Origin: Polytrichum commune
Taxonomy: Eukaryota; Streptophyta; Polytrichopsida; Polytrichales; Polytrichaceae
Direction: 5' to 3'
DNA length: 64,000 nt
Assembly: GCA_950295325.1 (NCBI GenBank)
Contig: OX485804.1
Location: 15,684,001-15,748,000, forward strand
Below the pieces are notes generated by a model that saw nothing but the letters and a program-made list of their open reading frames with translations, was not told the DNA's origin and did not search any database. Shown here piece after piece: positions 1 through 11,602 of this stretch. A program made the translations under genes and the position numbers. The stretch's first letter is position 1. Each line of letters starts with the position of its first letter.

Positions 1-503
1 ATCTACATTGCTTAAACTCGTCGTATATATTTTTGAAGCCCATGTTACATATGTTTTCGTATCTACTCAATAATACGACAACTTCACGCCATTTGTCATA
101 TCAATGAGAAGACGACACCTTGAGAATACGACTTTTTTGTGTGTTTCCCAAATGTGTCATACTAAGGGCCACTTCACACATGAGCCAAGAGCCGTGACCT
201 TGTAATGGTGAGGACCCTTGACTCTCATCCAAAAAGGTTGTACCATGGGTGTTGGGAAAGCCATTTTATGTAGTCTTGGGCCCCCAAGCATAGTGTGATG
301 TGAGAATGAACCATGTTGCGGGACCATTGCATATTTTGTTGGCGGAAAAAGAGGGGAGGATTTGGTTTATTATAATATGTCTCAAACTTTATCAATTTAA
401 GAGAACTACTTAGTAGTGTTTGTATGTCCCAAAATCTATGTTGGAATCCGTTATGGAATCTGCTCTGAAATTAATTCTGCTATAAAATATATTAAAAAAC
501 AAC
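1..503. other. intergenic, repeat remnants
   Basis: No gene is visible. Bases about 155-310 share a diverged repeat with about 25325-25470; both contain the same 'cacatgagccaagagccgtgacc'-type core in 5'-3' order. This indicates an old dispersed repeat of unknown class. Confidence 0.4.
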
Positions 504-568
504 GGTCTCCCGGAATTTGCGTCAGGCCCACCTCTTGGAGGTGGGTTTGACGCAAATTCCGGTAGACC
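504..568. repeat. 65-bp near-perfect hairpin
   Basis: Two 31-base arms (504-534 and 538-568) are reverse complements at 28 of 31 positions around a 3-base loop. No coding frame explains it. It could be the core of a short foldback MITE or a hairpin RNA precursor; the sequence alone does not decide. Confidence 0.7.
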
Positions 569-770
569 ATGCACCCTTATCCACAACCTACCATGTAGGA
601 CTCCATGTAGACTTTTCATCCACGAACTTGTCTTTGGACCTTTAGGCCTTCACCTCCTAGTGCGAAGTGAACTTGGACGGTCTACGCCTTCTCGACCAAC
701 GAGAGCTCTTACATTGCCAATGGTCAGGGGCCTCCAGCCTTGTGTGTGAAGTGGCCCTAAAGAGGGAGAA

Positions 771-960
771 CAACAACAATCGGGGAGAACCGGCAGTTAG
801 TTACAAACAAACCGGTTGAGTTTGAAAAACAACCAGTTGAAGTTCAAGAATGCAGGAAAAAAACACCGATCATTTGGGATGTACTTATAGAAAAATATAC
901 CCCAATTTCATAAAGGACCGGTTAACTTGCAAACACTAGGAGAATCTCAACCGATTATGT
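771..960 (+). repeat. hAT-N2 end fragment, copy 1
   Basis: This shares about 180 bp with 2748-2945 and, in inverse orientation, with 25050-25250. The outer 50 bp (core GGCAGTTAGTTAC followed by a CCGGTTGA block) also resembles the reverse complement of the right end of the hAT-N1 family (for example 5425-5475). It is therefore probably the end of a diverged relative of hAT-N1. No target duplication can be assigned to this fragment. Confidence 0.5.
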
Positions 961-1462
961 AACCTAACCCTAAAGTACAATTACTTTGGGTTTAGCATAA
1001 GTTACTGGTTTGGTTCGTTTATGGTTAAGGCTACACATAGTAGAGAGAGAGAGAGAGATGCACATGGTGCACATGCATTTCAATATGAAGGGCTTCACTC
1101 AAACTTCCAAACTTTTTTTGCAACACTTCACCAAAAAAAACTTGATATTGACCGTTTTGTATTGAATATGAAAATAATATGATATTTCACTGTATTGAAA
1201 AAGTACATGCAATGAAATGATGCACTAAAATTATTTAGATTCCCTACATAATGCACTTAGTCATCATCCAACTCCAAAGGCAAAGCCCTCCGGTTTTGGT
1301 CGATTTCCAAGTGTCAAAAATTCTAGCCCAAAACATATTTTCCATCGGAAGACCTCATAATGACACTCACATAAATGCATCTAATGTTTCAAGTTTCAAT
1401 CGACTTTTGCGATCACTCTTCACCCAATTTTGTTTGGAAAATCCACATTCACATATAAGGTA
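961..1462. other. intergenic, no gene seen
   Basis: AT-rich sequence with a short GA run (about 1042-1058). Nothing else is recognisable. Confidence 0.4.
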
Positions 1463-2193
1463 GAGGGTGCTTAAACCAACACTTTAAGCTATTGCATATA
1501 CATATGGCTTCAAGGTTTATATATATATATATATATTAGCCTTTGTTCTAAACATAGGTATAAAGAAGAAGAAAAATAGCATCTATTAGATATTTGATGA
1601 ATATTCAAAATCAAACCCAGTAGCTTCCTTAAACCAATATATAGGGCCCGTGTATGATGACCTTGGATATGATGAGGACCCCCACACTCATTGCCTAGAA
1701 CCAACACAACATAGTTGGGTACTAGACCTAAGCTAGATTAAAGACCAACTAGTAACGGTGCGCAAAGCCACATGGCCACCTCCATAATCCCACCTAGTTC
1801 GCTTGCAAAACCATCACCTTGCATCCTGGGTACCAACCCCCTTTGTGCTTTGTGGGCCTACCTCCATGACTTTGCGAATAGAATGGTTGAACCTCCCCCC
1901 CATCCCTACAGTGTACAAAATGGCTAGAATAGGCATTGACAAGCCACCCTAAAGCCACCTTGAACCAACCCAAGATAGAGTGGAGACCGTTACCTACCCT
2001 ACATGGAGGTATTGGAAGTCACTATGAGGTGGTGCCACTAATGGCACCTAAAAGCGTCACTCCGTGGGCCCACAAATGGTGGAGGAGCGTATACTCCTCC
2101 ACCATGGAGAACACCTCAAGGTAGTAGAGTGTTGGTGATTGGGAAGCGTTTGAAGGTGTTGGTTTTGGGTGGGGTGTTGGTTTTAGCACCCTC
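1463..2193. mobile_element. TIR element, copy A (731 bp)
   Basis: The ends are inverted repeats of about 21 bp: GAGGGTGCTTAAACCAACAC on the left, and the same with one A/T change on the right. A TA lies immediately outside both ends, so a TA target duplication is possible. The interior matches 9807-10221 and 11406-11602 along its length, but there are many substitutions and indels, so both copies are old. No transposase is encoded. Superfamily assignment (Tc1/mariner-like if the TA is the target duplication) is tentative. Copy A has no hAT insertion and serves as the empty-site comparison for copy B. Confidence 0.6.
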
Positions 2194-2747
2194 TACCGTA
2201 GATGTGCTTGCCAAACCAGAGTTGCAATCAGTGCCGAGTCGAAGTTGCAGAGTCAAAATTACGAGAGTGATTGGAATTTAGAAGCGTCTGCTAGCTAGGG
2301 TGCCAAGATTGGACTCCAACTATGTTTCTATTTGCAAATTACAGCCTCTGTATTTTGTGACATGGCAGTTTTTGGAGAAAGGTGGGAACTTTGCATAGCA
2401 CATTTTTTGATGGCAATTTTTTTCTTTTTCTTTTTTGAATGCATTTGACAGGTGTTGAAGACTCAATATTGAACACTGTATTTTGTTGCAACTGTAATCA
2501 CTGCTTGTTGTGTGCTACATAATTTTTGTAGATATAATTGTAATGATAGACAACTAACGTCACCACGTCCTGTAAAAAAATGTAATGGATTTTGCCTTTA
2601 CATTTTCAAAGTGTCAGGGACACCACATTGTAATGAAATAAACATAATAAAATGTCACTGTAACAGTGATATTTAGTGACCTTGGTTGTTGAGTTACATA
2701 ATTAAATAAACATTTGCAATCGATTCAAATACTAGGGGCAAGCCTAT
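2194..2747. other. intergenic, no gene seen
   Basis: Ordinary AT-rich sequence without an open frame, repeat or RNA gene that I can support. Confidence 0.4.
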
Positions 2748-2945
2748 GATCGGGGAGGAACCAGCAGTTAGTTACAGACGAACCAGTTGAGTTTGAGAAA
2801 TAACCGGTTGATGTCCAAGATTGCAAGAAAATCACCGATCATTTCAGTGGAATTTATAGAGTATACCCCGATTTAATGAAGGAAAACCGAGGGATATATA
2901 TCAACATGTAAGCGGTTGGACTTGCAAACACTAGGATCTCAATTA
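2748..2945 (+). repeat. hAT-N2 end fragment, copy 2
   Basis: Diverged copy of the sequence at 771-960, in the same orientation. It includes the GCAGTTAGTTAC core, the 'accgatcattt' segment and the final 'cttgcaaacactagg'. It is followed at 2960-3110 by an unusually GC-rich stretch with a C14 tract at 3055-3068. Confidence 0.5.
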
Positions 2946-3222
2946 ATTATGCCCTAAAATCTGCCCGATGACTGGGAGGGCCGGGGCAGCAAAAAGTCAG
3001 TTGATGGGGCTGCCCCCTAACTTAGCACCAGCCGGGCAGAGTGGCTGGTGGCTGCCCCCCCCCCCCCCAGCCACCTCCGCCGTCTAAACTCGCCGAAAAA
3101 GTGACCCTGGGGCCCCGCCACATAACCAGGGTTGGGTTGGGCTTTCTTAACCACTGGCCCGGTGTGGCCCTAGTAGAACCTGAATGAGGTAGTCTCTAGG
3201 CCACTGTAAAGCACAGTACTAA

Positions 3223-3739
3223 GGGCATCTGTAGTGGATCTAGGTAAAGCTCACTGCAAACCAAAACCTATCTTTTGACTGACCTAAAATTAGAAACTGA
3301 AATTACCATCATTAGAAGCACACCTAAATAAACGTGAGATATTTCTCAAGAAAAAAGAATTGTAAAAATTTGACGTAGGTGAAATCCCTCATTGAAAACA
3401 CCACATTTTCAAAATTTAGAGGGAGTGCACCAAATCTTGCTTAAAAATGGAAAGATCCTCCCACACTCCCTCTAAATGTCAAAAATTTGGAGGGAGTGTG
3501 GGAGGATCTTTCCATTTTAAAGCAAGATTTGGTGTACTCCCTCTAAATTTTGAAAATGTGGTGTTTTCAATGAGGGATTTCACCTACGTCAAATTTTTAC
3601 AATTCTTTTTTCTTGAGAAATATCTCACGTTTATTTAGGTGTGCTTCTAATGATGGTAATTTCAGTTTCTAATTTTAGGTCAGTCAAAAGATAGGTTTTG
3701 GTTTGCAGTGAGCTTTACCTAGATCCACTACAGATGCCC
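3223..3739. mobile_element. PIF/Tourist-like foldback MITE (517 bp)
   Basis: The whole element is one inverted repeat. Arms of about 255 bp (3223-3477 and 3485-3739) pair almost without mismatch around a loop of about 7 bases. The ends start GGGCATCTGTAGTGGATC. TAA flanks the element on both sides (3220-3222 and 3740-3742), the target duplication expected for PIF/Harbinger MITEs; a wider AGTACTA also occurs on both flanks. No protein is encoded, and the open frame at 3447-3638 is just the palindrome. The very high arm identity suggests a recent origin or ongoing arm homogenisation. A transcript would fold into a long dsRNA hairpin. Confidence 0.85.
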
Positions 3740-3742
3740 TAA

Positions 3743-4292
3743 GTACTATCAGGTACATGAATAAGGATGCAGGCGATCACTGCCTTGGACCTTCCAATGT
3801 TGAAGCTGCAAAGGGTGAATTCTTCTTCTTGTGGTGTCTAGCTAAGTTAGATTCGGTTGTGGTGGCTTGCTAACATTTGATCGTCCTTGGCGATCTTAAG
3901 TGTCTAGTTCTAGATAAGTGACCATGAGGCTTTAATTAAGATGCATGCATTTGTTTGGCTATAAAACGGAAACATGCACCCATTACAAAGCATGGAAATC
4001 ATAAGTCATGTGTAAAGTCTCCACATCAAACTCCGCGTGAGTTGGCAAAAACAAGAGTTTGAGAACAAGTCCACAAAGTCAACCAAGTTTTATGGAAGTT
4101 TTATGTCATGTCTAGATTTAGATGGTGGACATAGTTAGCGGATGGCTCCCACTAGTATGGGGCACTTTTATGATTATTTTTAGCCAGTGAATGTTTGAAA
4201 CGCTTGTACGTTGTATCCATCGCTTGTTAAAAGCAACACAAAAGTCTCGCATGTTGATGGGAGTTGTTCGCTAGCTATATGCCCACCGATAA
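3743..4292. other. intergenic, no gene seen
   Basis: No open frame, RNA gene or repeat could be supported here. Confidence 0.4.
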
Positions 4293-4300
4293 GTGTGGAC

Positions 4301-5475
4301 CACAGTCCGGGGAGTTCTGTAGAGAAACCGGCTAATTGCCGAGGTTTCTAGAGGTGGCTCGGATTTTACAAATTTTACCCGGAAGTGGCCTAAAGAGTGT
4401 AAAATTTATCAGTTGATAGCCCCCATTTCCTAATGTGTTTAGGCAATTAGCCGGCAATTTTTTTTTTCATTTATGCAATTTCCGGAAGGTCTAAAGTGTG
4501 GCCGGTTTTATATTGTGGTGGTGGATGTGTCATGATCATTTATTCAAATTTTTTGAATTAATGTGGATTAATTCAATGTGGGCATTCACTCTCCATTTAT
4601 TGTCATCTAAATAGTATCCTTAGCAGGATTTGAACCTGGCAAAGCCCCTACCATATTAGGGCTAAGGATTTAGCCTTCGAAAAATACAAGCACCACAAAA
4701 GGGTCCAAGTATTATTCGGAGGCTAGTTAGTATTGAAAAGTCACGAGATTTGCGTACCATTGCCGTTAGTATCAATTGCCCCAAACGAACAAGGCACATC
4801 ACTCATACTCACTGTATTAGGAGAATTCAAATAAGAAGAAGGATTAGCATACAAAAAACGGTACTTACTGTCTTTCTTCCAAAGTGGGATAGCATCACAA
4901 ATTATGTCATCTACCTCTCATATGGCCCTTCCAAGGCAATTCGCAGCATTGCATCGAGATTTCACAACTCAGAGAGGCCGGCTCCCTCACAACTCACACA
5001 TGCTTGCAGGTACTACGACGACACAACAACTCTCTCACATAAGTAACAACAAATTTAGGGTCCAGGGTGCTTGTTTGTGAAACCGACAACGAAAATGGAA
5101 CCTCCACTATTACGGAGTCAAAGCTGGTTTAGGGAAGCAAGGGGAGCCCTAAACCACAAGCCACTCTAACCCTAAAGGGCCTAAACCACAAGCCAACAAG
5201 GCATAGTCTCCAACTATGCATAGTATTGAAACCTTACCTAAAACATATATATTTGGTCGGTTGCCCGCCGTGAAAATAATTTCTCAATCGGCAATTTGCC
5301 GTGGATACTCTAGGGCAACTTGCTGAAATGCCGGCATTTTATTTTTCTAATCGGCCCATTTCCGTAAACCTTCATTTTCTTCCGGAACCCCTTCCTAAAC
5401 TTTCCAATTGCGTTCGGAAATTCTCAAAATCAACCGGCTAGCTCGTAACTAACTGCCGGCACTACCCGTTCATTG
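4301..5475 (+). mobile_element. hAT-N1 non-autonomous element, copy 1 (1175 bp)
   Basis: Flanked by a perfect 8-bp target duplication GTGTGGAC (4293-4300 and 5476-5483), the hallmark of hAT transposition. The left end is CACAGTCCGGGGAGTTC and the reverse complement of the right end is CAATGAACGGGTAGTGC, matching at 11 of 17 positions. No transposase is present. The element contains a tRNA-like segment at 4617-4668, a doubled 'cctaaaccacaagcca' motif near 5150-5195, and an open frame at 4750-5046 that begins with TTG and is shared by all full copies. It is nearly identical to copies at 10222 and 29036 (inverted), so the family was active fairly recently. Confidence 0.85.
4617..4668 (-). other. 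tRNA-like segment inside hAT-N1 copy 1
   Basis: Read on the minus strand, a 7-base TCCTTAG at the 5' side pairs perfectly with CTAAGGA at the 3' side. The latter directly follows a T-arm-like hairpin (CAGG, 7-base loop TTCAAAT, CCTG). The T-loop region matches the Pol III B box (GGTTCAAATCC). Total length is only 52 bases: the anticodon arm is missing and the D arm is poor, so this is not a working tRNA gene. It may be a captured and shrunken tRNA; Pol III activity is inference. Confidence 0.55.
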
Positions 5476-5483
5476 GTGTGGAC

Positions 5484-8400
5484 ATGGCTTTAGATTTATA
5501 TGTTGCTAAAGGGCTTCCCTCTACTTAACCCTAGCCAAAACCCGCCATCTTTGTAAAAAACTTTGATCTTTTTCTCTCACAATGCAATTTTACACATCAG
5601 GTTGGATGGACCCATCCCCAAGTTTCAAAACTTTAAGAATTATAATGGCTCTTCCCAAATGTTGTGGGTTTTCTCCAAAGAAACTTCCACGTCAACAAAA
5701 CTTCAATTGTTTTTTAGCGCACATTTTAACATGCTCTTATTTTAAATTCCACCCCCCAAGGTAGGCATGCCCGATTCACTTACGGATCTTGATCGGACAC
5801 TTATATGGTTGTGGCATGTGATTAGGTGAGATTTGAAGAACAAACACCAAAAAGACACATGTTCAAAATAGATTGGATTGCATATTAAAAGTACAATAAC
5901 CATTCCAAGCTCGATAGTCAACGTAATTTGGGGGGGGTGTATATGACCATTTAATGGGCACATTAAATCTTCACTTTCAAAATGATTAAGATATTAATGT
6001 GAGCTTCAAAAAATCATAAGAAAAGTGGTTGTGGCCTCAATTTGTTAACCATCTTCTATTAATCATACGTTTCATTCCTACATAAATGGGCTAATAAGAG
6101 CAAGAAAACATATAAGATCCATCAACCTTAGATAACCTTGCCAAGGATTCATGCACAGCCAACCCATGAAATTCAAACTAACCACTATGTGATCTATTCC
6201 AAAATAAAAATAATGTAGATACCTATATTTGAGTGGAGGGTGGTTAGGCGCATATCTAGAAATGGACAAACAATAAATACATGTGTTCAAAAGATATTAT
6301 TCATGCAAAGGCCCCATATATATGTGGCTATTGAGCCTATAATGGTTAACAAAGTTTATCACGTAGTCTAATCTATTTTAAATACATGTCTTTTTATGTC
6401 CGTTCTCATATCCACTTCTAACCCCACACCACTCAAACATAGATCATCAAATAAGGTCATTGACCAAATAAAGCCATTGACCTCCCATTTACCCTAGGTG
6501 TAAAATTGGACCGTTATTGTTAGCAAACAACCAACCACTAGGGGCAAAGCTACTACTACATAAAACCCAGCCGGGGGGGGGGTAATGATTTAGTAGCTAT
6601 AGGATTGACATTTGTTTGAGCTAAAACCAAATATTAAAATATGCCACATGGACAACCACCTAGGATCAACAAGCATTGAGTAGTAGGTTGAAACACAAAG
6701 TAAGTAAAACTCTCCTTCCAACTACAAATCCTCTATTTAACTCAAGTAATAATGAAGACCAAATATATATATATATATATATATATGTAATTTATTTATG
6801 GCTTCTCATACTGAGATGGGATTTGAAATGACATGTTCCACAAACATATTTCATTTAAGATCATGATTTCTCTCAAAGCTTTAGAATTGATAAAGGAGAT
6901 CCCAAGGACTTTCATCCAACTTTCAAACTCAACCTTTACTCACTTACCAAATTGACCCACTACGAATTTGTGCCCAAAATAAAAAAACAAATTGACCCAC
7001 CACGAGGCAAGTGTGAAATTTATGTGTTGCATAGATGCGAATCTCACAAGAAACTACAAACAACAAAATCCAAAAATACCAACCACTAATTGATAATCTA
7101 AGGCTCCAAGGATGGAAAGTAGACCCACTAATAGTTATCACGGCCGGAGCTCGAGGGACAACCCATGCCCCGTCAATCAAACAACTGATAACAACATTCC
7201 AACTAGCATGAATGCCGTCAAACACACATTCGAAGCAATCAACACAACTGCCATTCACCATGCCGGATCAATCTTGCTACATAAAAGAAGAATAGAAAAC
7301 AACCAACCAATACCTACGGACTATATATATAGGTACACTCATCTACACTTACAAGTTACAAATATACTGCTATAGGCACCAATAGGTACCCGGTTAGCTG
7401 TACTGGCAAACATCCACTAAAGTGTCTATTCTCGAAAGAGGAGAGTAGTACTGTCCCAATGACCTTGTGCCCAGTGGGCACTGGGCCATTAACAATATGA
7501 ACATACACTTTATTCACACTGGCCTTGAATAAGGACCGGAGTTTTTGTCTATCTATCTATCTATCTTGCATAGGTGCTTATGGGTGGGACACATGCGACA
7601 CATGCGGCCTTGCTTGAAAAATATTTATAAAAATAGCAATGGAAGAGCCCCATTTGTGGCTCCGTGATTGGACAGGTCATTAGACAATGCTTGATTTCAA
7701 ACAAAAAATGTCGCAATCTCAGAAAATCAAACAAAATTCACATGACACTATGAAACTCTACCGTGTTTTAAAAATGTGGAATAAGAATAGAATTTGGTAC
7801 TCTATTTCAAGCCGATTATCAACCAGCATGCTAGCCATTCTTGAATCTCCTTATTAGTGTCTCATACATAAGAGTGACAAGCTAGACAAAAGCGAATGCA
7901 CTTACGTATTTGGCTCTGTTGCAAGGCCGGGGATTTGTGGCACTCATGTATTCTCATTAGTGAGAGTTCATTCATCTTTGCGAATGAGATGAACCACTTT
8001 AGATACTTCCATACGTCGTGGGTTCCTTGTCTTAAGGGTTTCAAAAATACCAAGTTTTAGTAGTTTTAAAAATCCTAGTCTAATCTAATACTTAAGGCAC
8101 CAATATAAAGGGGTATAGACATTAAAAAAAAAATGCCTCATATAGAAGCAAGTGGGGGCATCTTGTGTTGCCACCCTATCACTACTAATCCGGTTATTTT
8201 AAAGAAAAATTAACATGGGCGGACGTTAAATACCCCCTCACGAACTTTTGGAGGTATCAAATCCGGGTTGGGGCAACCTTCTAAAGAAATTTTCTAAACC
8301 CGACCGAAAATTGTTGTCTGCCTTGCCCAACTTTGAAAAAACCATTGCCCTTGCATTCTTGAAGGCCACTTGACTACAAATCCTATATTGAGTGCACTTC

Positions 8401-8668
8401 ACCTTCAAGGTCTAAAATTCAATATATATGTGCACTTCTAATTAGTAAATAAGCAATTGATTGGGATTTCATTCCGGAAGTGAAACCATCAATGAAGCAC
8501 GTAATTAACTTGGAGGTCAAAAACATTACAAACTCCTCACTAACATTGAGGTTATAATTTTGTGACTTACCATTTAAAATGATCTTTGTCATTCTAATGA
8601 TAGATTAGTGCAAGTGTTCATAAGATGACCAAAATGAAACAATGAAGATAGAATATAAAACATATAAC

Positions 8669-8704
<36 letters not shown>

Positions 8705-9806
8705 ATTTTATTTTCTAGATAATATAATATAAGGTATAAATAAATGACATGTTATTTGGAATTAGACTTGTGGGACAACGTTACGGATGGGGTATACTTA
8801 GAAAATCATAAGTTTCTGACTATAGCCTATCTGAATTATTGTAATAATTTATCCTCATCACATATTGTATTATCTTTAAAATCACATGGTGTATATTATT
8901 TATTTTTTTAATTTTTTTTAATTTTTTTTTTTAGTTCACCAATTTATCATAAGGTGATATATATTATTTTGACATATTACAAATGTTTGAGCAATCACAC
9001 CCGTGCAAAATAAATGAATTATGAACCAAAAAAAATGTCTATGACAACACGTCATAATTATATATTGCACATGTTGATATCTTGCGATATTTATCAAAAT
9101 AATCATGTGGAATTCAAAGCCACATCATGGCCTTGGAAACAACTCATGGGAGGTTAGATAATAGGCTTAGAGCATCCAAGGCCACATCATTGCCCCTTGT
9201 CAACTAATTAATATATATAAAGTAACTATGATGGAGAAAATAGGTCTTACATGCCAACTCGGAGGTGTTTTACTAAGGGTAAGCTCCATCCGAGCTTCTC
9301 GATGGACTCATCCGGTTTTCGTTACCGGATGACTTTACTTGAGTGCCACGAATCCCCGGCCCTGTTGCAAGCACTTCCAACTCCACAAACAATTTTGTCC
9401 AATGGATTGTATTGTATTGGTAATTGTGTCATTTGGTTAGCAATAGCAAATCACAAGTATAATGATTTAGGTGTCCAATTGAGTGTTAATATGCAAAAGT
9501 TATAAGAGGTCAAATTGAAGAATATCTTAATATGTGAATCAACACACATGCCTTCCCTTTTATGTTACATTCAAAACCTACAATGGTACATTAATTATTC
9601 GAATTAGTGTGTCTTACTATTTGGAGTTACGGAGTGCTATAAGTTTTATATAAGAATATGTATTTTACATGTTACTTTGCATACACACCATTACTTTGGA
9701 GGGTTGTGGGAGCATTTGACACTAATAGATAATCACACGTTTCCACCCAAAGTTGGAATTGGGCACTTAACAACCCATGGTTTGGAACTGCCCTTATCAT
9801 CATGTA
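5484..9806. other. intergenic, no gene seen
   Basis: AT-rich sequence with only short frames that lack recognisable domains. Visible features are AT dinucleotide runs (6763-6786 and 8674-8702), a TCTA run (about 7549-7565), a G10 tract near 6573, and a short inverted pair around 7910-7995 and 9240-9370, both containing a 'ggccggggattYgtggcactca' type core on opposite strands. The inverted pair suggests a decayed dispersed repeat. A motif 'aagacacatgttc' near 5848 recurs across the window and is probably part of the MITE family listed at 36961. Confidence 0.4.
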
Positions 9807-11602
9807 GAGGGTGCTTAAACCAACACTTTAAGCTATTGCACATACATATGACCATGTGGATGATATAGATAGAGAGATAGATATCATATTAGCCTTTGGG
9901 ATAAATATAGATATAAAGCATAAAATAACCTCCATTGAATATGTGACGAATAATCAAAGTCAAACCACTAGCTTCTTAAACCAATCCCTATGCCCCGTGT
10001 ATGACAACCTTGCATATGATGATGACCCCACTTTCATTGCCTAGAACCAACACTAGACCCAAGCTAGATTAAAGCCCAACATGGCCACCTCCATGATCCC
10101 ACCCTTCAAGCGGGTGAATAGAACGGCTAGAATAAGCATTGACAAGCCACCTAAAACCCATCTTCAACCACCCCAAGATAGAGTGGAGCCCATTACCTAC
10201 CCTATATGGAGTATATGGTAGCACAGTCCGGGGAGTTCTGTAGAGAAACCGGCTAATTGCCGAGGTTTCTGGAGGTGGTTCGGATTTTACAAATTTTACC
10301 CGGAAGTGGCCTAAAGAGTGCAAAATTTATCGGTTGATAGCCCCCATTTCCTAATGTGTTTAGGCAATTAGCCGGCAATTTTTTTTTTCATTTATGCAAT
10401 TTCCGGAAGGTCTAAAGTGTGGCCGGTTTTATATTGTGGTGGTGGATGTGTCATGATCATTTATTCAAATTTTTTGAATTAATGTGGATTAATTCAATGT
10501 GGGCATTCACTCTCCATTTATTGTCATCTAAATAGTATCCTTAGCAGGATTCGAACCTGGCAAAGCCCCTACCATATTAGGGCTAAGGATTTAGCCTTCG
10601 AAAAATACAAGCACCACAAAAGGGTCCAAGTATTATTCGGAGGCTAGTTAGTATTGAAAAGTCACGAGATTTGCGTACCATTGCCGTTAGTATCAATTGC
10701 CCCAAACGAACAAGGCACGTCACTCGTACTCACTGTATTAGGAGAATTCAAATAAGAAGAAGGATTAGCATACAAAAAACGGTACTTACTGTCTTTCTTC
10801 CAAAGTGGGATAGCATCACAAATTATGTCATCTACCTCTCATATGGCCCTTCCAAGGCAATTCGCAGCATTGCATCGAGATTTCACAACTCAGAGAGGCC
10901 GGCTCCCTCACAACTCACACAGGCTTGCAGGTACTACGATGACACAACAACTCTCTCACAGAAGTAACAACAAATTTAGGGTCCAGGGTGCTTGTTTGTG
11001 AAACCGACAACGAAAATGGAACCTCCACTACTACGGAGTCAAAGCTGGTTTAGGGAAGCAAGGGGAGCCCTAAACCACAAGCCACTCTAACCCTAAAGGG
11101 CCTAAACCACAAGCCAACAAGGCATAGTCTCCAACTATGGATAGTATTGAAAACCTTACCTAGAACATATATATTTGGTCGGCTGCCCGCCGTGAAAATA
11201 ATTTCTCAATCGGCAATTTGCCGTGGATACTCTAGGGCAGCTTGCTGAAATGCCGGCATTTTATTTTTCTAATCGGCCCATTTCCGTAAACCTTCATTTT
11301 CTTCCGGAACCCCTTCCTAAACTTTCCAATTGCATTCATAAATTCTCAAAATCAACCGGCTAGCTCGTAACTAACTGCCGGCACTACCCGTTCATTGTAT
11401 GGTAGTGGAGTATATGGTAGTATATGGTAGTGGAGGCCGGTATGTGGTGGCGCCATTAATGGCACCCTAAACCCTAAACCATCACTCCATGGGCCCGGGC
11501 ACTCCTTTTCCATGGGGAATGGTTCAAGGTAGTAAGAGTGATGGTATTTGGGAGGCGTTTATAGGTTTTGCTTTTGGGTGGGGTGTTGTTTTTAGCACCT
11601 TC
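9807..11602. mobile_element. TIR element, copy B, interrupted by hAT-N1
   Basis: Second copy of the element at 1463-2193. Left terminus GAGGGTGCTTAAACCAACAC starts at 9807; the right terminus (with one change) ends at 11602. The order of internal motifs ('ggcccgtgtatgatga', 'cattgcctagaaccaacac', 'gacaagccacc', 'aagatagagtgga', 'gggtggggtgttg') is the same as in copy A. It is split by hAT-N1 copy 2 at 10222-11397, so the hAT insertion is younger. Just right of the insertion, 'tatggtagtgga' occurs as a short tandem repeat (11398-11440). Confidence 0.65.
10222..11397 (+). mobile_element. hAT-N1 non-autonomous element, copy 2 (1176 bp)
   Basis: Perfect 8-bp target duplication TATGGTAG (10214-10221 and 11398-11405). 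Ends and interior are the same as in copy 1, with only scattered single-base changes; the TTG-initiated open frame lies at 10671-10967. Its tRNA-like segment (10538-10589, minus strand) has a perfect B-box consensus GGTTCGAATCC, where copies 1 and 3 carry an A in place of the G. It is nested inside TIR element copy B, which gives the relative age. Confidence 0.88.

Noticed and set aside
3055-3068. C14 tract as another GX end; also G or C tracts at 6573, 26748, 30661, 39843 and 42854
   Set aside because: None has both the CACT/AGTG motif in the right place and a partner tract with duplicated flanks. The 30661 tract has AGTG but no partner.
4750-5046. 98-residue frame repeated at 10671-10967 and 29466-29762 as a possible element-encoded protein
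   Set aside because: It begins with TTG in all copies, has no ATG or recognisable domain, and is conserved only because the hAT-N1 copies are young.
5135-5195. Telomere-type CCCTAAA repeats inside hAT-N1
   Set aside because: Only isolated, non-tandem occurrences within a doubled 16-base motif.
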